From assembly GCA_021802225.1 (NCBI GenBank), contig JAKAAS010000091.1, forward strand, positions 1-6,854: a stretch of 6,854 nucleotides of DNA, in the 5' to 3' direction. Source of the stretch: Bacillota bacterium. Lineage in GTDB: Bacteria > Bacillota_E > Sulfobacillia > Sulfobacillales > Sulfobacillaceae. Of this stretch, positions 1 to 5,937 are shown in pieces; the first letter of the stretch is position 1; each line of letters starts with the position of its first letter. The notes below the pieces were generated by a model that saw only the letters and a list, made by a program, of their open reading frames with translations, did not search any database and was not told the origin of the DNA. A program made the position numbers and the translations under genes.

Positions 1-2380
1 TCTTGCTCGCCTGTCCCCGCTGGTACCCCAAAAGGCCAAACAAACCAAAAATCATGTCGCTATACCCCGCCGTGTCCGTCATGAGCTCGTGCGGATGGAG
101 AACGGTTTGCTGGTCGAGGAGCCCTTCTAATGCGGACAGAGAATCCCGCAGCGTCCCCGGGACCACTAACGCATGAAACCCACTAAACTGATCGCTCACA
201 AAATTGTAATAGGTCACCCCACGTCCCACGCCAAAATATTTGGGATTCGGTCCCGCATGGACGGTGCGCATCGGCGTCACAAAACGCAAACCGTCGGCCG
301 AGGCGACTTCACCGCCCCCCCACACCTGCGCCAAAGGCCGCTGCGCGTGAAACGCGACGAGGCATGCATTGGCTTGAGTCAAGGTATCGGCGCGAAAGTA
401 GTTTTGCTCCACCCAGGTGAGACGATCGCGCTCGAGGGCGGGGATACCGGGCTGTACAACGGGATCTAAGCCAATATTGCACGCTTGGGCAATAAGCACA
501 GCACAGACACTGGTGGCCAAGTCTTTGACACGCGTGCCGCCTTCACCGAGATGGGTAAAGGCCTCGGCGAAACCTGTCCATCGGTGGACCTCCAACAGGA
601 GAGCAGGCAAATCAGAACGTGGCAACAACGCGGCGACCCGCAATCGCAGGACTCGTAGCGAGGCCGGTTCCTCCACACGATCTAACGGGGTGAGTACCAC
701 ACGCTCTCGCCCGGCAAACGATTCGATGCGTACGGCCGCATTGTCCTCCCACTGGGCCACCGTATGGCGATACGCCTCATCCAATTCCTGGGTTAAAGGG
801 GCCAGGGATTCCTCCGCATCCAAAGACCAGTCGAGGGTCCGGAGAATTTGTGGCCGCACCGCTTCCCACGCGGGGCCTTGGAGCAATTGCGCGCGGGGAT
901 CCCCATAGCGCTCACTGTGGGGAAGATAGAGATCGTGGCGCCGCAAAGCCTCTAACACCCGTTCCAGCACCCAAAAGGTGTAGGCGCGCGGCAGCACCGC
1001 GTCGGGAGATGAGGGGGGCTGGCAAAGGGCCCGCCAACTCGCGGTCATCCCCTCCGTAGGGGCTTCACGCCAGAGCTTTTTGGAGGACCCTTCCTGTTGA
1101 TGCAGATAGTGCCACGCCGCCGCGACGGATTGTCCAGCAGGCGTGGCTTCCAAGGGGAAGGCATTCATTAATGCCGGTAAAAACCGGCGAATGGCGGCAT
1201 AATAGTGCAATAGGGACACCAAGGCCATCGTCTGGTCTGGCGGTTGTGTCAGCCTATCCACGGTGTGCATCGCGGAGCGGAGAGTGGCTTCCGGAACGAT
1301 AGCCAGCACGTGCTCCCGTAGAGTGGCCGCGTCAGCACCGGATGCGTGGGGGTCTTCCAGGAGAGCGAGGCAGGCCGTGCGCAATTGACGCGCCGCGTCA
1401 TCCAAATCGCGGAGGGTACGCAGGCGGCCCTGCTGATTTTGTCGATGCATGCGGGCGAAGAGATCCGTCAGAAACCGCTCGAAGAGTTCTCCCACATCAT
1501 CTTGTGCCCGGGTGGTAAAGACGATCACGAAGGCGACCAACGTGGCGTGCCGTCGGTCAGCGCCCATCCGGGCGATGATCTGAGCGCGTGCTTGGGCCGC
1601 ATAGCGCGCCAGTAGTTGGATCCGGCCCAAGGGAATGGACCCCAAGGCCCACTGGTGCGCTCCGAAGGCGCGGAGTGCTTCCGCCCGTTGGACCGCTTTG
1701 AGCAGTCCCGGTGCACTGACGGTGGTGGGAGCCTGCCGGAGTCGGTCTAATCCGGTGTGGTGCGTGTGGGGATCTCCCCGCAACAGTTGCTCCAAAGATT
1801 CCCTCTGGTCTGCGGTCGGCAGTCGAGCCAGAGTCCGCCAGAGGCGCAGAGCAGCCCGTTCACGCACTTGGGCGACCAGGCGGGTCAGGACCGTCACCCC
1901 CGGCAGCAAAATTTTGTGTTCCACACAGTGCTCCGTGGCCGCGTCAAACAACACGCTAGGCCGATCCGTGGTGAGCCATGCGCGCTCATAGAGCCAGCGT
2001 ACGAACCGGAAGTGTCCCGGTTGATCGGTAAACGTGCGATACCCATAAAGCTGGCGAATCTCTGCCGTATGAGTCTTGTGCATACGACTCGTGGCATAGG
2101 GGGTCAGCGGCGTATCAGGGGCGATCTGTAGTTGCTGCGCGACGTAGCGTAAGACATTCGGCGGCACAGCGATGGGGTCTGCTAAGAAAGTGCCTAAGAA
2201 CCGGACCGTCGTTAATTGCAACGCAAATCCCCATCGGTTATGCGCCCCGCGATGGCGGTCGATGATCTCCCGGTCCGCCTCATCCAGCCAAAAATACTGG
2301 GCTAACTGGGCGGCGGTCGGTGTCGTGGTAAAATGGCCATACTGTGCTTCTTGAGCGGGGGTCAGAAACTCCACGGGCAT
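1..2380 (-). CDS. tnpA: Tn3-family transposase TnpA (partial, C-terminus beyond the left edge)
   Basis: Catalyses replicative transposition of a Tn3-family element by cutting and joining at its terminal inverted repeats. An open frame runs from the ATG at 2380 to the edge (at least 793 codons, no stop found). The N-terminus (MPVEFLTPAQEAQYG, then a TVRFLGTF motif) is typical of Tn3 transposases with a DUF4158-like start. In the catalytic domain SADGLRF carries the first Asp (about D696, bases 293-295) and TDTAGYSDMIFGLF the second (about D769, bases 74-76), close to their positions in Tn3 TnpA. The third catalytic residue, a Glu, should lie in the missing last ~200 residues (family length about 1,000). 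The start is supported by AGGAAAGGA about 9 nt upstream. It lies 45 bp behind tnpI on the same strand and is probably co-transcribed. The visible part shows no frameshift. Confidence 0.96.
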   Translation of the reverse strand, partial: MPVEFLTPAQEAQYGHFTTTPTAAQLAQYFWLDEADREIIDRHRGAHNRWGFALQLTTVRFLGTFLADPIAVPPNVLRYVAQQLQIAPDTPLTPYATSRMHKTHTAEIRQLYGYRTFTDQPGHFRFVRWLYERAWLTTDRPSVLFDAATEHCVEHKILLPGVTVLTRLVAQVRERAALRLWRTLARLPTADQRESLEQLLRGDPHTHHTGLDRLRQAPTTVSAPGLLKAVQRAEALRAFGAHQWALGSIPLGRIQLLARYAAQARAQIIARMGADRRHATLVAFVIVFTTRAQDDVGELFERFLTDLFARMHRQNQQGRLRTLRDLDDAARQLRTACLALLEDPHASGADAATLREHVLAIVPEATLRSAMHTVDRLTQPPDQTMALVSLLHYYAAIRRFLPALMNAFPLEATPAGQSVAAAWHYLHQQEGSSKKLWREAPTEGMTASWRALCQPPSSPDAVLPRAYTFWVLERVLEALRRHDLYLPHSERYGDPRAQLLQGPAWEAVRPQILRTLDWSLDAEESLAPLTQELDEAYRHTVAQWEDNAAVRIESFAGRERVVLTPLDRVEEPASLRVLRLRVAALLPRSDLPALLLEVHRWTGFAEAFTHLGEGGTRVKDLATSVCAVLIAQACNIGLDPVVQPGIPALERDRLTWVEQNYFRADTLTQANACLVAFHAQRPLAQVWGGGEVASADGLRFVTPMRTVHAGPNPKYFGVGRGVTYYNFVSDQFSGFHALVVPGTLRDSLSALEGLLDQQTVLHPHELMTDTAGYSDMIFGLFGLLGYQRGQASK

Positions 2381-2425
2381 CCCCACACGTCCTTTCCTGT
2401 GGCCGCGGCGGTTTCCCCCTGGTGA

Positions 2426-3340
2426 TTACAGCGGGGGCAACGCGTCCACCGCGTCGGCTAAGTCACTAAAGGCATCGCGTAAATAGCGAGCGGTGGTTTC
2501 AATATGCCGATGACCGGCCAATCGTCGGACTTTCTCGAGATCGTTATGCGTCGCTTTCAACATCCATTTGCAGAACGTATGGCGAAACATATGGGGGGTC
2601 AACGTCTTCGTGGCCGTGCTGTAGCCGGCAATCATGGCCTGAATGCCCCGGACGGAAAATTGGGGCGAGCGCTGGCTGTAAAACACGTAGGGGGACTCGG
2701 CAATCATGCGATGCGTCTGCGCTTGGAGCGTCCGAAACGTGAGCCAATCGTCGATTTCATAGCCTAACAGACGGGCGATCGGAATCGTCCGCACTTTCTG
2801 CCCTTTGCCCACTACCCGTAACCGGTGCAGGTCGGAGTCGATATCCCGCAGGGTTAGCTGGGACAGTTCTTGCACCCGCAGTCCGGCGTAGGTGAGCAGA
2901 TAGATCACCGCGCGGTCTCGGCGATATTTAGCTTCGGCCTCGCTGTGGTGACGGGTCTTCGAGGATTGCCGCAGGCGGTCCAAGAGATCGGCAAATTCCT
3001 CTTCGGTCAGCCACTGGATGGTTTCGGGGGTGGCATCGGCCGTTTTGACATCCCGAATGGGGGCCAAGGGATTGTCACGAACCGCTCCCCGGAGCGTGGC
3101 CCAGGCATAGAAACTCCGTAAAGCGTTCAGGTGACGATTAATGGTCGTGACCTTCAAGGGCTGACCCGTGGGGGCCTGCACCGCCTGCCCAATCCACTTG
3201 CGGACATCCGCCGGGGTGATGGGATCTTCGGGACGACAATGGAGGTCCCCCAAGAAGGCGGTGACATCGCGGCAATAGGCGGTCACGGTATGGGCCGCCT
3301 TCCCCTGCGACACCAAATAGGCTCGATACGCGTCGATCAT
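2426..3340 (-). CDS. tnpI: Tyrosine recombinase, TnpI-type cointegrate resolvase
   Basis: A 304-residue tyrosine recombinase, the usual XerC/XerD size. The N-terminal core-binding domain covers about residues 1-95 (INRHLNALRSFYAWA motif) and the catalytic domain about 108-300. All catalytic residues are visible: R155 (AGLRVQEL), K179 (VVGKGQK), H250 and R253 (HMFRHTF), H277 (LAGHRH) and the nucleophile Y286 (TTARYLRD). The enzyme should therefore be active. Its place directly before a Tn3-family tnpA, and next to a putative recombination site at 3356-3477, points to resolution of transposition cointegrates as in the Tn4430 TnpI system, where most Tn3 relatives use a serine resolvase. The start is supported by GGAGG 6 nt before the ATG at 3340. 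A chromosomal Xer or integron-type role is less likely. The gene name follows context and architecture rather than a database match. Confidence 0.9.
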   Translation of the reverse strand: MIDAYRAYLVSQGKAAHTVTAYCRDVTAFLGDLHCRPEDPITPADVRKWIGQAVQAPTGQPLKVTTINRHLNALRSFYAWATLRGAVRDNPLAPIRDVKTADATPETIQWLTEEEFADLLDRLRQSSKTRHHSEAEAKYRRDRAVIYLLTYAGLRVQELSQLTLRDIDSDLHRLRVVGKGQKVRTIPIARLLGYEIDDWLTFRTLQAQTHRMIAESPYVFYSQRSPQFSVRGIQAMIAGYSTATKTLTPHMFRHTFCKWMLKATHNDLEKVRRLAGHRHIETTARYLRDAFSDLADAVDALPPL

Positions 3341-3355
3341 GGCGCGCCTCCGATC

Positions 3356-3369
3356 TTATGCGCCGAGTC
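3356..3369. repeat. Accessory direct repeat of the TnpI arm, proximal copy
   Basis: TTATGCGCCGAGTC matches the right core arm and its next base (TTATCGGCCGAGTC, 3464-3477) at 12 of 14 positions in the same orientation. The similarity continues as nTAnC after both copies. Extra TnpI-binding motifs beside the core are known in the internal resolution site of Tn4430. This copy lies 15 bp before the tnpI start, where bound TnpI could also repress its own gene. Confidence 0.55.
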
Positions 3370-3410
3370 TTACCGGGAGGTTTCTGACGAAAAATCCCGC
3401 ATCGCACACA

Positions 3411-3428
3411 TTATGTGATCAGTATAAC
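3411..3428. repeat. Possible second accessory repeat, degenerate
   Basis: TTATGTGATCAGTATAAC shares TTAT, AGT and TAAC with the right arm and its flank (TTATCGGCCGAGTCGTAAC) when one gap is allowed. Taken alone the match is weak. Its start lies 55 bp after the proximal repeat (3356) and 53 bp before the right core arm (3464), close to five helical turns in each case, which is why it is listed. Confidence 0.3.
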
Positions 3429-3429
3429 A
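3421..3429 (-). promoter_or_regulatory. Extended -10 element of a putative tnpI-tnpA promoter
   Basis: On the minus strand the bases read TGTTATACT, an extended -10 (TGn plus TATACT, one base from consensus). No good -35 is present at 17-18 bp, as extended -10 promoters allow. The leader would be about 75 nt long to the tnpI ATG at 3340. The element lies between the core site and the proximal repeat, so TnpI binding could control transcription. Prediction only. Confidence 0.45.
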
Positions 3430-3444
3430 GACGATCTCCCCACC

Positions 3445-3476
3445 ACTCGGCCGATAAGGTGAATTATCGGCCGAGT
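3445..3476. other. Putative core recombination site for TnpI (res/IRS core)
   Basis: Two perfect 13-bp inverted arms, ACTCGGCCGATAA at 3445-3457 and TTATCGGCCGAGT at 3464-3476, flank a 6-bp asymmetric spacer GGTGAA (3458-3463). This is the geometry of a tyrosine-recombinase crossover site: two monomer-binding arms around a 6-8 bp overlap region. It lies 105 bp upstream of the tnpI start. That TnpI binds here is inferred from position and symmetry. An operator for another dimeric protein is the main alternative. Confidence 0.7.
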
Positions 3477-3664
3477 CGTAACTTGTCCTGCGTTTGGCGC
3501 GTTATACCATTACCAGCATTTGTCAACGCACAGCCGTCGTAAGGCGGGGTCGCAAAGTCACGGGTCCTCCAGAGATTGGGGGGATAGCCGGACTCCCTGA
3601 TCGGCGCCAGACTGCGCTTAGGGTGTCTTCCGTCGAACGTTTCCGGATCGAAGGAGGACGGTGG

Positions 3665-4018
3665 ATGTCCGAGACCAATCCCCTTATTTTCATTACGCCC
3701 GCGATTGCGATTGATCGCGACCAACAGATCGTGCTCCGTTATCATCGGAGCGTGTTTCTGCCGGCGCGAACCTGGCATCTGCTGGCCTACCTGTTGGACC
3801 ATCCCCATCGCCTGATTCCGGATGCAACCCTCCTCGCGGTGGGGTGGCCCCACGAGGAGGGTCATGCCCCACCCGACCTTTATCGTCATATGCATCGGCT
3901 TCGCGGGGCTATCGAACCCGATCCGCGTCATCCCCAGGTGCTCCTGACCCGTCGTGAGGTCGGATATTTATTGTCTCTGCCCCCCTTCTCAGATGAGAAG
4001 AGGACAACCTCTCATTGA
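3665..4018 (+). CDS. Stand-alone PhoB/OmpR-type winged-helix DNA-binding protein
   Basis: A 117-residue protein that is almost entirely a Trans_reg_C-type winged-helix domain. LPARTWHLLAYLLDHPHRLI (32-51) matches the first helices, LLAVGW (56-61) the turn before the recognition region, LYRHMHRLRGAIEPDPRHP (72-90) the recognition helix and following loop, and LLTRREVGYLL (93-103) the wing. There is no receiver domain, so control by phosphorylation through this protein is unlikely. The ATG at 3665 is chosen because AAGGAGG sits 7 nt upstream (3651-3657). An in-frame ATG at 3494 would add 57 residues of low-complexity, unlikely sequence. It probably regulates the gene series that begins 147 bp downstream, where tandem 11-bp repeats resemble operators of this family. 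A hairpin (AGAGG/CCTCT) overlaps the end of the gene but lacks a T-run. Confidence 0.85.
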   Translation: MSETNPLIFITPAIAIDRDQQIVLRYHRSVFLPARTWHLLAYLLDHPHRLIPDATLLAVGWPHEEGHAPPDLYRHMHRLRGAIEPDPRHPQVLLTRREVGYLLSLPPFSDEKRTTSH

Positions 4019-4060
4019 TCGGATTGTCTGTTCTATTCAGATACCAGCACCCAATGACCG

Positions 4061-4083
4061 ATAAGGTGCAGAAAAGGTGCAGG
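4061..4083. promoter_or_regulatory. Tandem 11-bp repeats, probable winged-helix regulator operator
   Basis: ATAAGGTGCAG (4061-4071) is followed directly by AAAAGGTGCAG (4072-4082), 10 of 11 bases identical. PhoB/OmpR-type proteins bind head-to-tail to direct repeats with a 10-11 bp period. The site lies 42 bp after the stop of just such a regulator and 83 bp before the next start. It is flanked by two ATTGTCTG...TCAGAT segments (4023-4042 and 4086-4106). A clear -10 hexamer was not found. Binding by the 3665 product is inference. Confidence 0.5.
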
Positions 4084-4165
4084 TTATTGTCTGATTAGTG
4101 TCAGATTCGTGGTGTACGCTCAATCTATCGACATCCGAGAGGGATGTGGGGAAGGAGGACCGGGG

Positions 4166-4306
4166 ATGTTGAAACGCACGAATTTTCTCACGGTGGCGGT
4201 CGTGTCCTTGATCCACGCATTGTGGCCGCATGGGCCGGAACCCTGGTTGACCTGGGGCGTCGCGGAAATCGTCGTGTTTCTGGGGACCTGTTCAGTGAAT
4301 CCCTGA
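4166..4306 (+). CDS. Small hydrophobic protein, 46 residues, unknown function
   Basis: I do not recognise this protein. It begins MLKRTNFLTVAVVSLIHALW: a short basic N-terminus, then a hydrophobic stretch (about residues 7-19). A second hydrophobic stretch, TWGVAEIVVFLGTC, covers about 29-42. Two short membrane segments with the basic end in the cytoplasm are plausible. AAGGAGG (4152-4158) lies 7 nt before the ATG, one of the best ribosome sites in the window, which argues that this short frame is really translated. It is the first gene of the series after the putative operator. An upstream in-frame ATG at 4109 lacks a ribosome site. The next small membrane ORF starts 2 nt after its stop. A holin-like or regulatory membrane peptide is possible but untested. 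Confidence 0.6.
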   Translation: MLKRTNFLTVAVVSLIHALWPHGPEPWLTWGVAEIVVFLGTCSVNP

Positions 4307-4308
4307 CG

Positions 4309-4422
4309 GTGACCCACGGGGTGCTGCTTTTTGTCAGTGGGATGGTGGTGGCGGCGACCGCCTTAGGCAGTCGGGCAGGGGTTTATTCCGCCCTGGCATT
4401 GCGATCAGGAAGATCCTCATGA
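4309..4422 (+). CDS. Small membrane ORF with GTG start, 37 residues, coupled to the preceding one
   Basis: Not a protein I recognise. A GTG (4309-4311) lies 2 nt after the upstream stop. Its frame encodes one clear membrane segment (GVLLFVSGMVVAATALG, about residues 4-20) followed by a short basic tail ending RSGRSS. It has no ribosome site of its own, so translation would depend on reinitiation. Its stop overlaps the next start as ATGA (4419-4422), again a sign of coupling. The same frame stays open further upstream (ATG at 4144), but that part overlaps the 4166 gene and lacks a good ribosome site. The two small ORFs might instead be one ancestral membrane protein broken by a frameshift. I saw no convincing slippery site at the junction. 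Confidence 0.42.
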   Translation: MTHGVLLFVSGMVVAATALGSRAGVYSALALRSGRSS

Positions 4423-4790
4423 TGACCGTCGAAGAACGGCAAGTGCGGGCGTGGATTCGGACGGTGTTTCGGCACGCTGCAATACGCTGGCTCCGGGAAC
4501 AAGCGCATCAACGTCCTGTGCAGAGCGTGCCGTGGAGGGGAGAGGAGGATCCGTTATGGACAGAAAATTCCCGCTTAGGAGACCGATCCCAGGAAGGTCT
4601 CGACGCACACATCGTAATCTGGATGGCCGATTGTATGACCCGGCTGACTCCTCGCGATCAACAGATTCTGCACGCTCTCCAGCGCGGATGGACGCAAAGA
4701 GAGATCGCGAAGGCGCTCCCATGCGATATCAGTACGGTGCGACGCGCCATCCGACGCATCCGAATTCAATGCCCTCGCTCGTTCCGTTAA
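4419..4790 (+). CDS. Sigma-70-like protein with region 2.4-like start and region 4 HTH (half of a split sigma factor)
   Basis: A 123-residue protein. Residues about 75-117 form a sigma region 4 helix-turn-helix: LTPRDQQILHALQRG, then WTQREIAKALPCDISTVRRA, with the pattern of -35-binding ECF domains. Residues about 9-33 (VRAWIRTVFRHAAIRWLREQ) match the end of ECF region 2, where the usual form is FRAWLYRIARNxAxDxLR, so region 2.4 is here but regions 2.1-2.3 are not. They appear instead in the next ORF. The length is well short of a normal ECF sigma factor (170-200 residues). The start overlaps the previous stop as ATGA, with AGGAAGA upstream; a second ATG follows at once (4422). The stop overlaps the next start as TAATG. 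The best known parallels are Tn916 ORF7 and B. subtilis SigO. It likely gives promoter specificity to RNA polymerase together with the 4790 product. Confidence 0.8.
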   Translation: MMTVEERQVRAWIRTVFRHAAIRWLREQAHQRPVQSVPWRGEEDPLWTENSRLGDRSQEGLDAHIVIWMADCMTRLTPRDQQILHALQRGWTQREIAKALPCDISTVRRAIRRIRIQCPRSFR

Positions 4791-4996
4791 TGTGTGCGGT
4801 ATGGAATGGTGACGATGAGGTTTTTGGGGACTTAATGCGGCAAACCTCTGCACAAATGACGTCATATCGCCGGTGGGTGGCCACGCCCACAGACTATACC
4901 GACTTACAACAAGAGCTGTGGATGGCCTTATGGCAGGCCCTTCAGAATCATCCGCCGCACACCTTAATTACCCTGTGTCAAAAAGGAGGAAGGTAG
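4790..4996 (+). CDS. Small sigma region 2-like protein (other half of a split sigma factor)
   Basis: A 68-residue protein starting at an ATG that overlaps the upstream stop (TAATG), so the two halves should be made in linked amounts. NGDDEVFGDLMRQ (6-18) matches the ECF region 2.1 form GDEEAFxxL. TDYTDLQQELWMALWQAL (34-51) matches the region 2.2 form AEDLxQExFxxxW, the main surface that binds the RNA polymerase clamp helices. The protein ends about where region 2.3-2.4 would follow, and that part starts the upstream ORF. Tn916 ORF8 and B. subtilis RsoA are comparable small region 2 partners. The assignment rests on motif spacing and context, as the sequence is short and diverged. The frame is open further upstream, but there it overlaps the sigma region 4 gene. 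The stop lies 1 nt before the next ATG. Confidence 0.68.
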   Translation: MCAVWNGDDEVFGDLMRQTSAQMTSYRRWVATPTDYTDLQQELWMALWQALQNHPPHTLITLCQKGGR

Positions 4997-4997
4997 C

Positions 4998-5195
4998 ATG
5001 ATCACAGAACGAGACATCCGGCAGGCTTGCCGTACGGAACATGGCGCGATTGTAGACTGCTGCGCTCAGTGGGATGCGGCGGGTGTCTGCACTCCAGAGC
5101 TGCAAGCAGTGTTGCAACACCATCAGGTGGTCTTGTCGGCCCTTCGGTATTATTTGGCCCAGCAGTATCATGCAGACTTTCATGGGTCAGCATGA
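4998..5195 (+). CDS. Small protein of unknown function, 65 residues
   Basis: Not recognised. The ATG at 4998 has AAGGAGG (4983-4989) 8 nt upstream and starts 1 nt after the stop of the sigma region 2-like gene, so it is very probably translated as part of the same series. The product is soluble and probably helical, with an N-terminal segment MITERDIRQACRTEHGAIVD, a central Cys-Cys pair (CCAQWDAAGVC) and a C-terminal helix (QAVLQHHQVVLSALRYYLAQQ). No transmembrane segment or known motif was seen. Its place just behind the split sigma factor would suit an accessory or anti-sigma role, but nothing in the sequence shows this. It is followed by 108 bp before the lysozyme-like gene. Confidence 0.68.
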   Translation: MITERDIRQACRTEHGAIVDCCAQWDAAGVCTPELQAVLQHHQVVLSALRYYLAQQYHADFHGSA

Positions 5196-5253
5196 TAAAA
5201 AATATTTTGATCACCCTGCCCGCTTTTTCTCGCCGTTTGTCTCTTTATCTAAT

Positions 5254-5273
5254 AGACCGTCCTTACTCGGTCT
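5254..5273 (+). other. Small hairpin in the leader of the lysozyme-like gene
   Basis: AGACCG (5254-5259) and CGGTCT (5268-5273) can pair around an 8-nt loop, 30 nt before the ATG at 5304. There is no T-run after it, so it is not a standard terminator. It could be an RNA stability or processing element that separates the lysozyme-like gene from the upstream part. It is short enough to be chance. Confidence 0.3.
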
Positions 5274-5303
5274 CACGAATGGCCAGAAAAGGAGAGAGAG
5301 CTG

Positions 5304-5936
5304 ATGGGAACAGGATACTCATATTGTAACGGGTGCAGCGTAGCTCATCTGTTGAACAATGCGACAGATAATAACCAAACGTATTGGTGGGGTGGTGGGT
5401 ATATTTCAAGGAGTGCCGGGCTCTGTTCGATTGCCGTGACGGCAGAGCAAAATATTCAGAAGGCCAATGTGCCAAATTCGAGTGTCATTCAAGCGGGTAT
5501 GATTTTGCCGCTCATTACGAATGAAGATTGTCCCGCCTGTAGTTCAGCAGTTGAATATTGTACCAACGCGGTTTGTAGTAATGCATGTTCTTGTCAGAAC
5601 ACGGATGGTACTGGCTATGGGATGGCACAAATTACCCCGCCCTATTACAGCCATTTGCAGGACTTGATTGATTATGGGCTCGCGCCATCTTCAGTTCTTA
5701 AGCCTAATGGCTCATATGACTATTGTCCGTTACTCGCATCAGTAAACAAAAATGGTCCCTTATGGAGTTTGGAAGCCGTGGCGATTCATATTGCCAAATA
5801 TATGAGCAGTGGGTTTAGTACGCAAAATCTCTGGGATGCCTATTACGCTTGGAATGGGAGTGGACCTGCAGCAGAGCAGTATGCCAATTGTGCACTAAAC
5901 GCTTATAATGCGGAGCCACATCCTTGTGAAGTCTGA
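5304..5936 (+). CDS. Cysteine-rich lysozyme/lytic-transglycosylase-like protein
   Basis: A 210-residue protein with the signature of the SLT/goose-lysozyme (GH23-like) fold, which cleaves the glycan chains of peptidoglycan. The likely catalytic Glu is E74 in ILPLITNEDCP. The motif DGTGYGMAQITPPYY (101-115) matches the GxGLMQ region. The C-terminal part, LWDAYYAWNGSGPAAEQYANCALNAYN (176-202), resembles the YNxG...Y helix region of this fold. Between Glu and the motif lies a Cys-rich insertion. The protein has 12 cysteines, suggesting disulfides and an extracytoplasmic site, yet no signal peptide is visible. The frame is closed by a stop at 5253-5255 with no ATG, GTG or TTG before 5304. AGGAGA lies 8 nt before the ATG. 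The gene is visibly AT-richer than those to its left. It ends the plus-strand series and is followed by a long hairpin. A VirB1-like role or a phage-endolysin-like role are both possible. Confidence 0.72.
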   Translation: MGTGYSYCNGCSVAHLLNNATDNNQTYWWGGGYISRSAGLCSIAVTAEQNIQKANVPNSSVIQAGMILPLITNEDCPACSSAVEYCTNAVCSNACSCQNTDGTGYGMAQITPPYYSHLQDLIDYGLAPSSVLKPNGSYDYCPLLASVNKNGPLWSLEAVAIHIAKYMSSGFSTQNLWDAYYAWNGSGPAAEQYANCALNAYNAEPHPCEV

Positions 5937-5937
5937 T

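Noticed and set aside
173..2354. Several plus- and minus-strand ORFs of 60-163 codons opposite or inside the transposase gene
   Set aside because: They are shadows of the intact tnpA frame, have Arg/Ser/Pro-rich compositions and lack good ribosome sites.
2504..3418. ORFs of up to 95 codons overlapping the recombinase gene
   Set aside because: They are antisense or out-of-frame shadows of tnpI, which has all its catalytic motifs.
3483..3508. Plus-strand promoter for the winged-helix gene (TTGTCC with TATACC)
   Set aside because: The spacer is only 14 bp, too short for a normal sigma-A promoter, and no better pair was found between 3477 and 3650.
3464..3931. Minus-strand ORF of 155 codons across the winged-helix gene
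   Set aside because: The plus-strand frame has clear winged-helix motifs and a strong ribosome site; the antisense protein shows no recognisable domain.
4259..4309. Programmed -1 frameshift joining the two small membrane ORFs
   Set aside because: No convincing slippery heptamer or downstream structure was found; reinitiation is the simpler explanation.
4451..4789. Long upstream extension of the sigma region 2-like frame (ATG at 4451)
   Set aside because: It overlaps the sigma region 4 gene in another frame, reads as Arg/Ser-rich sequence, and the TAATG start at 4790 fits the motif boundary.
5192..5329. A 45-codon ORF starting with an ATGA overlap at 5192, beginning MIKNILITLPAFSRRL
   Set aside because: It overlaps the lysozyme-like start by 26 bp, lacks a good ribosome site and becomes non-hydrophobic. 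It could be a broken export signal in another frame, but there is no support beyond its first 20 residues.
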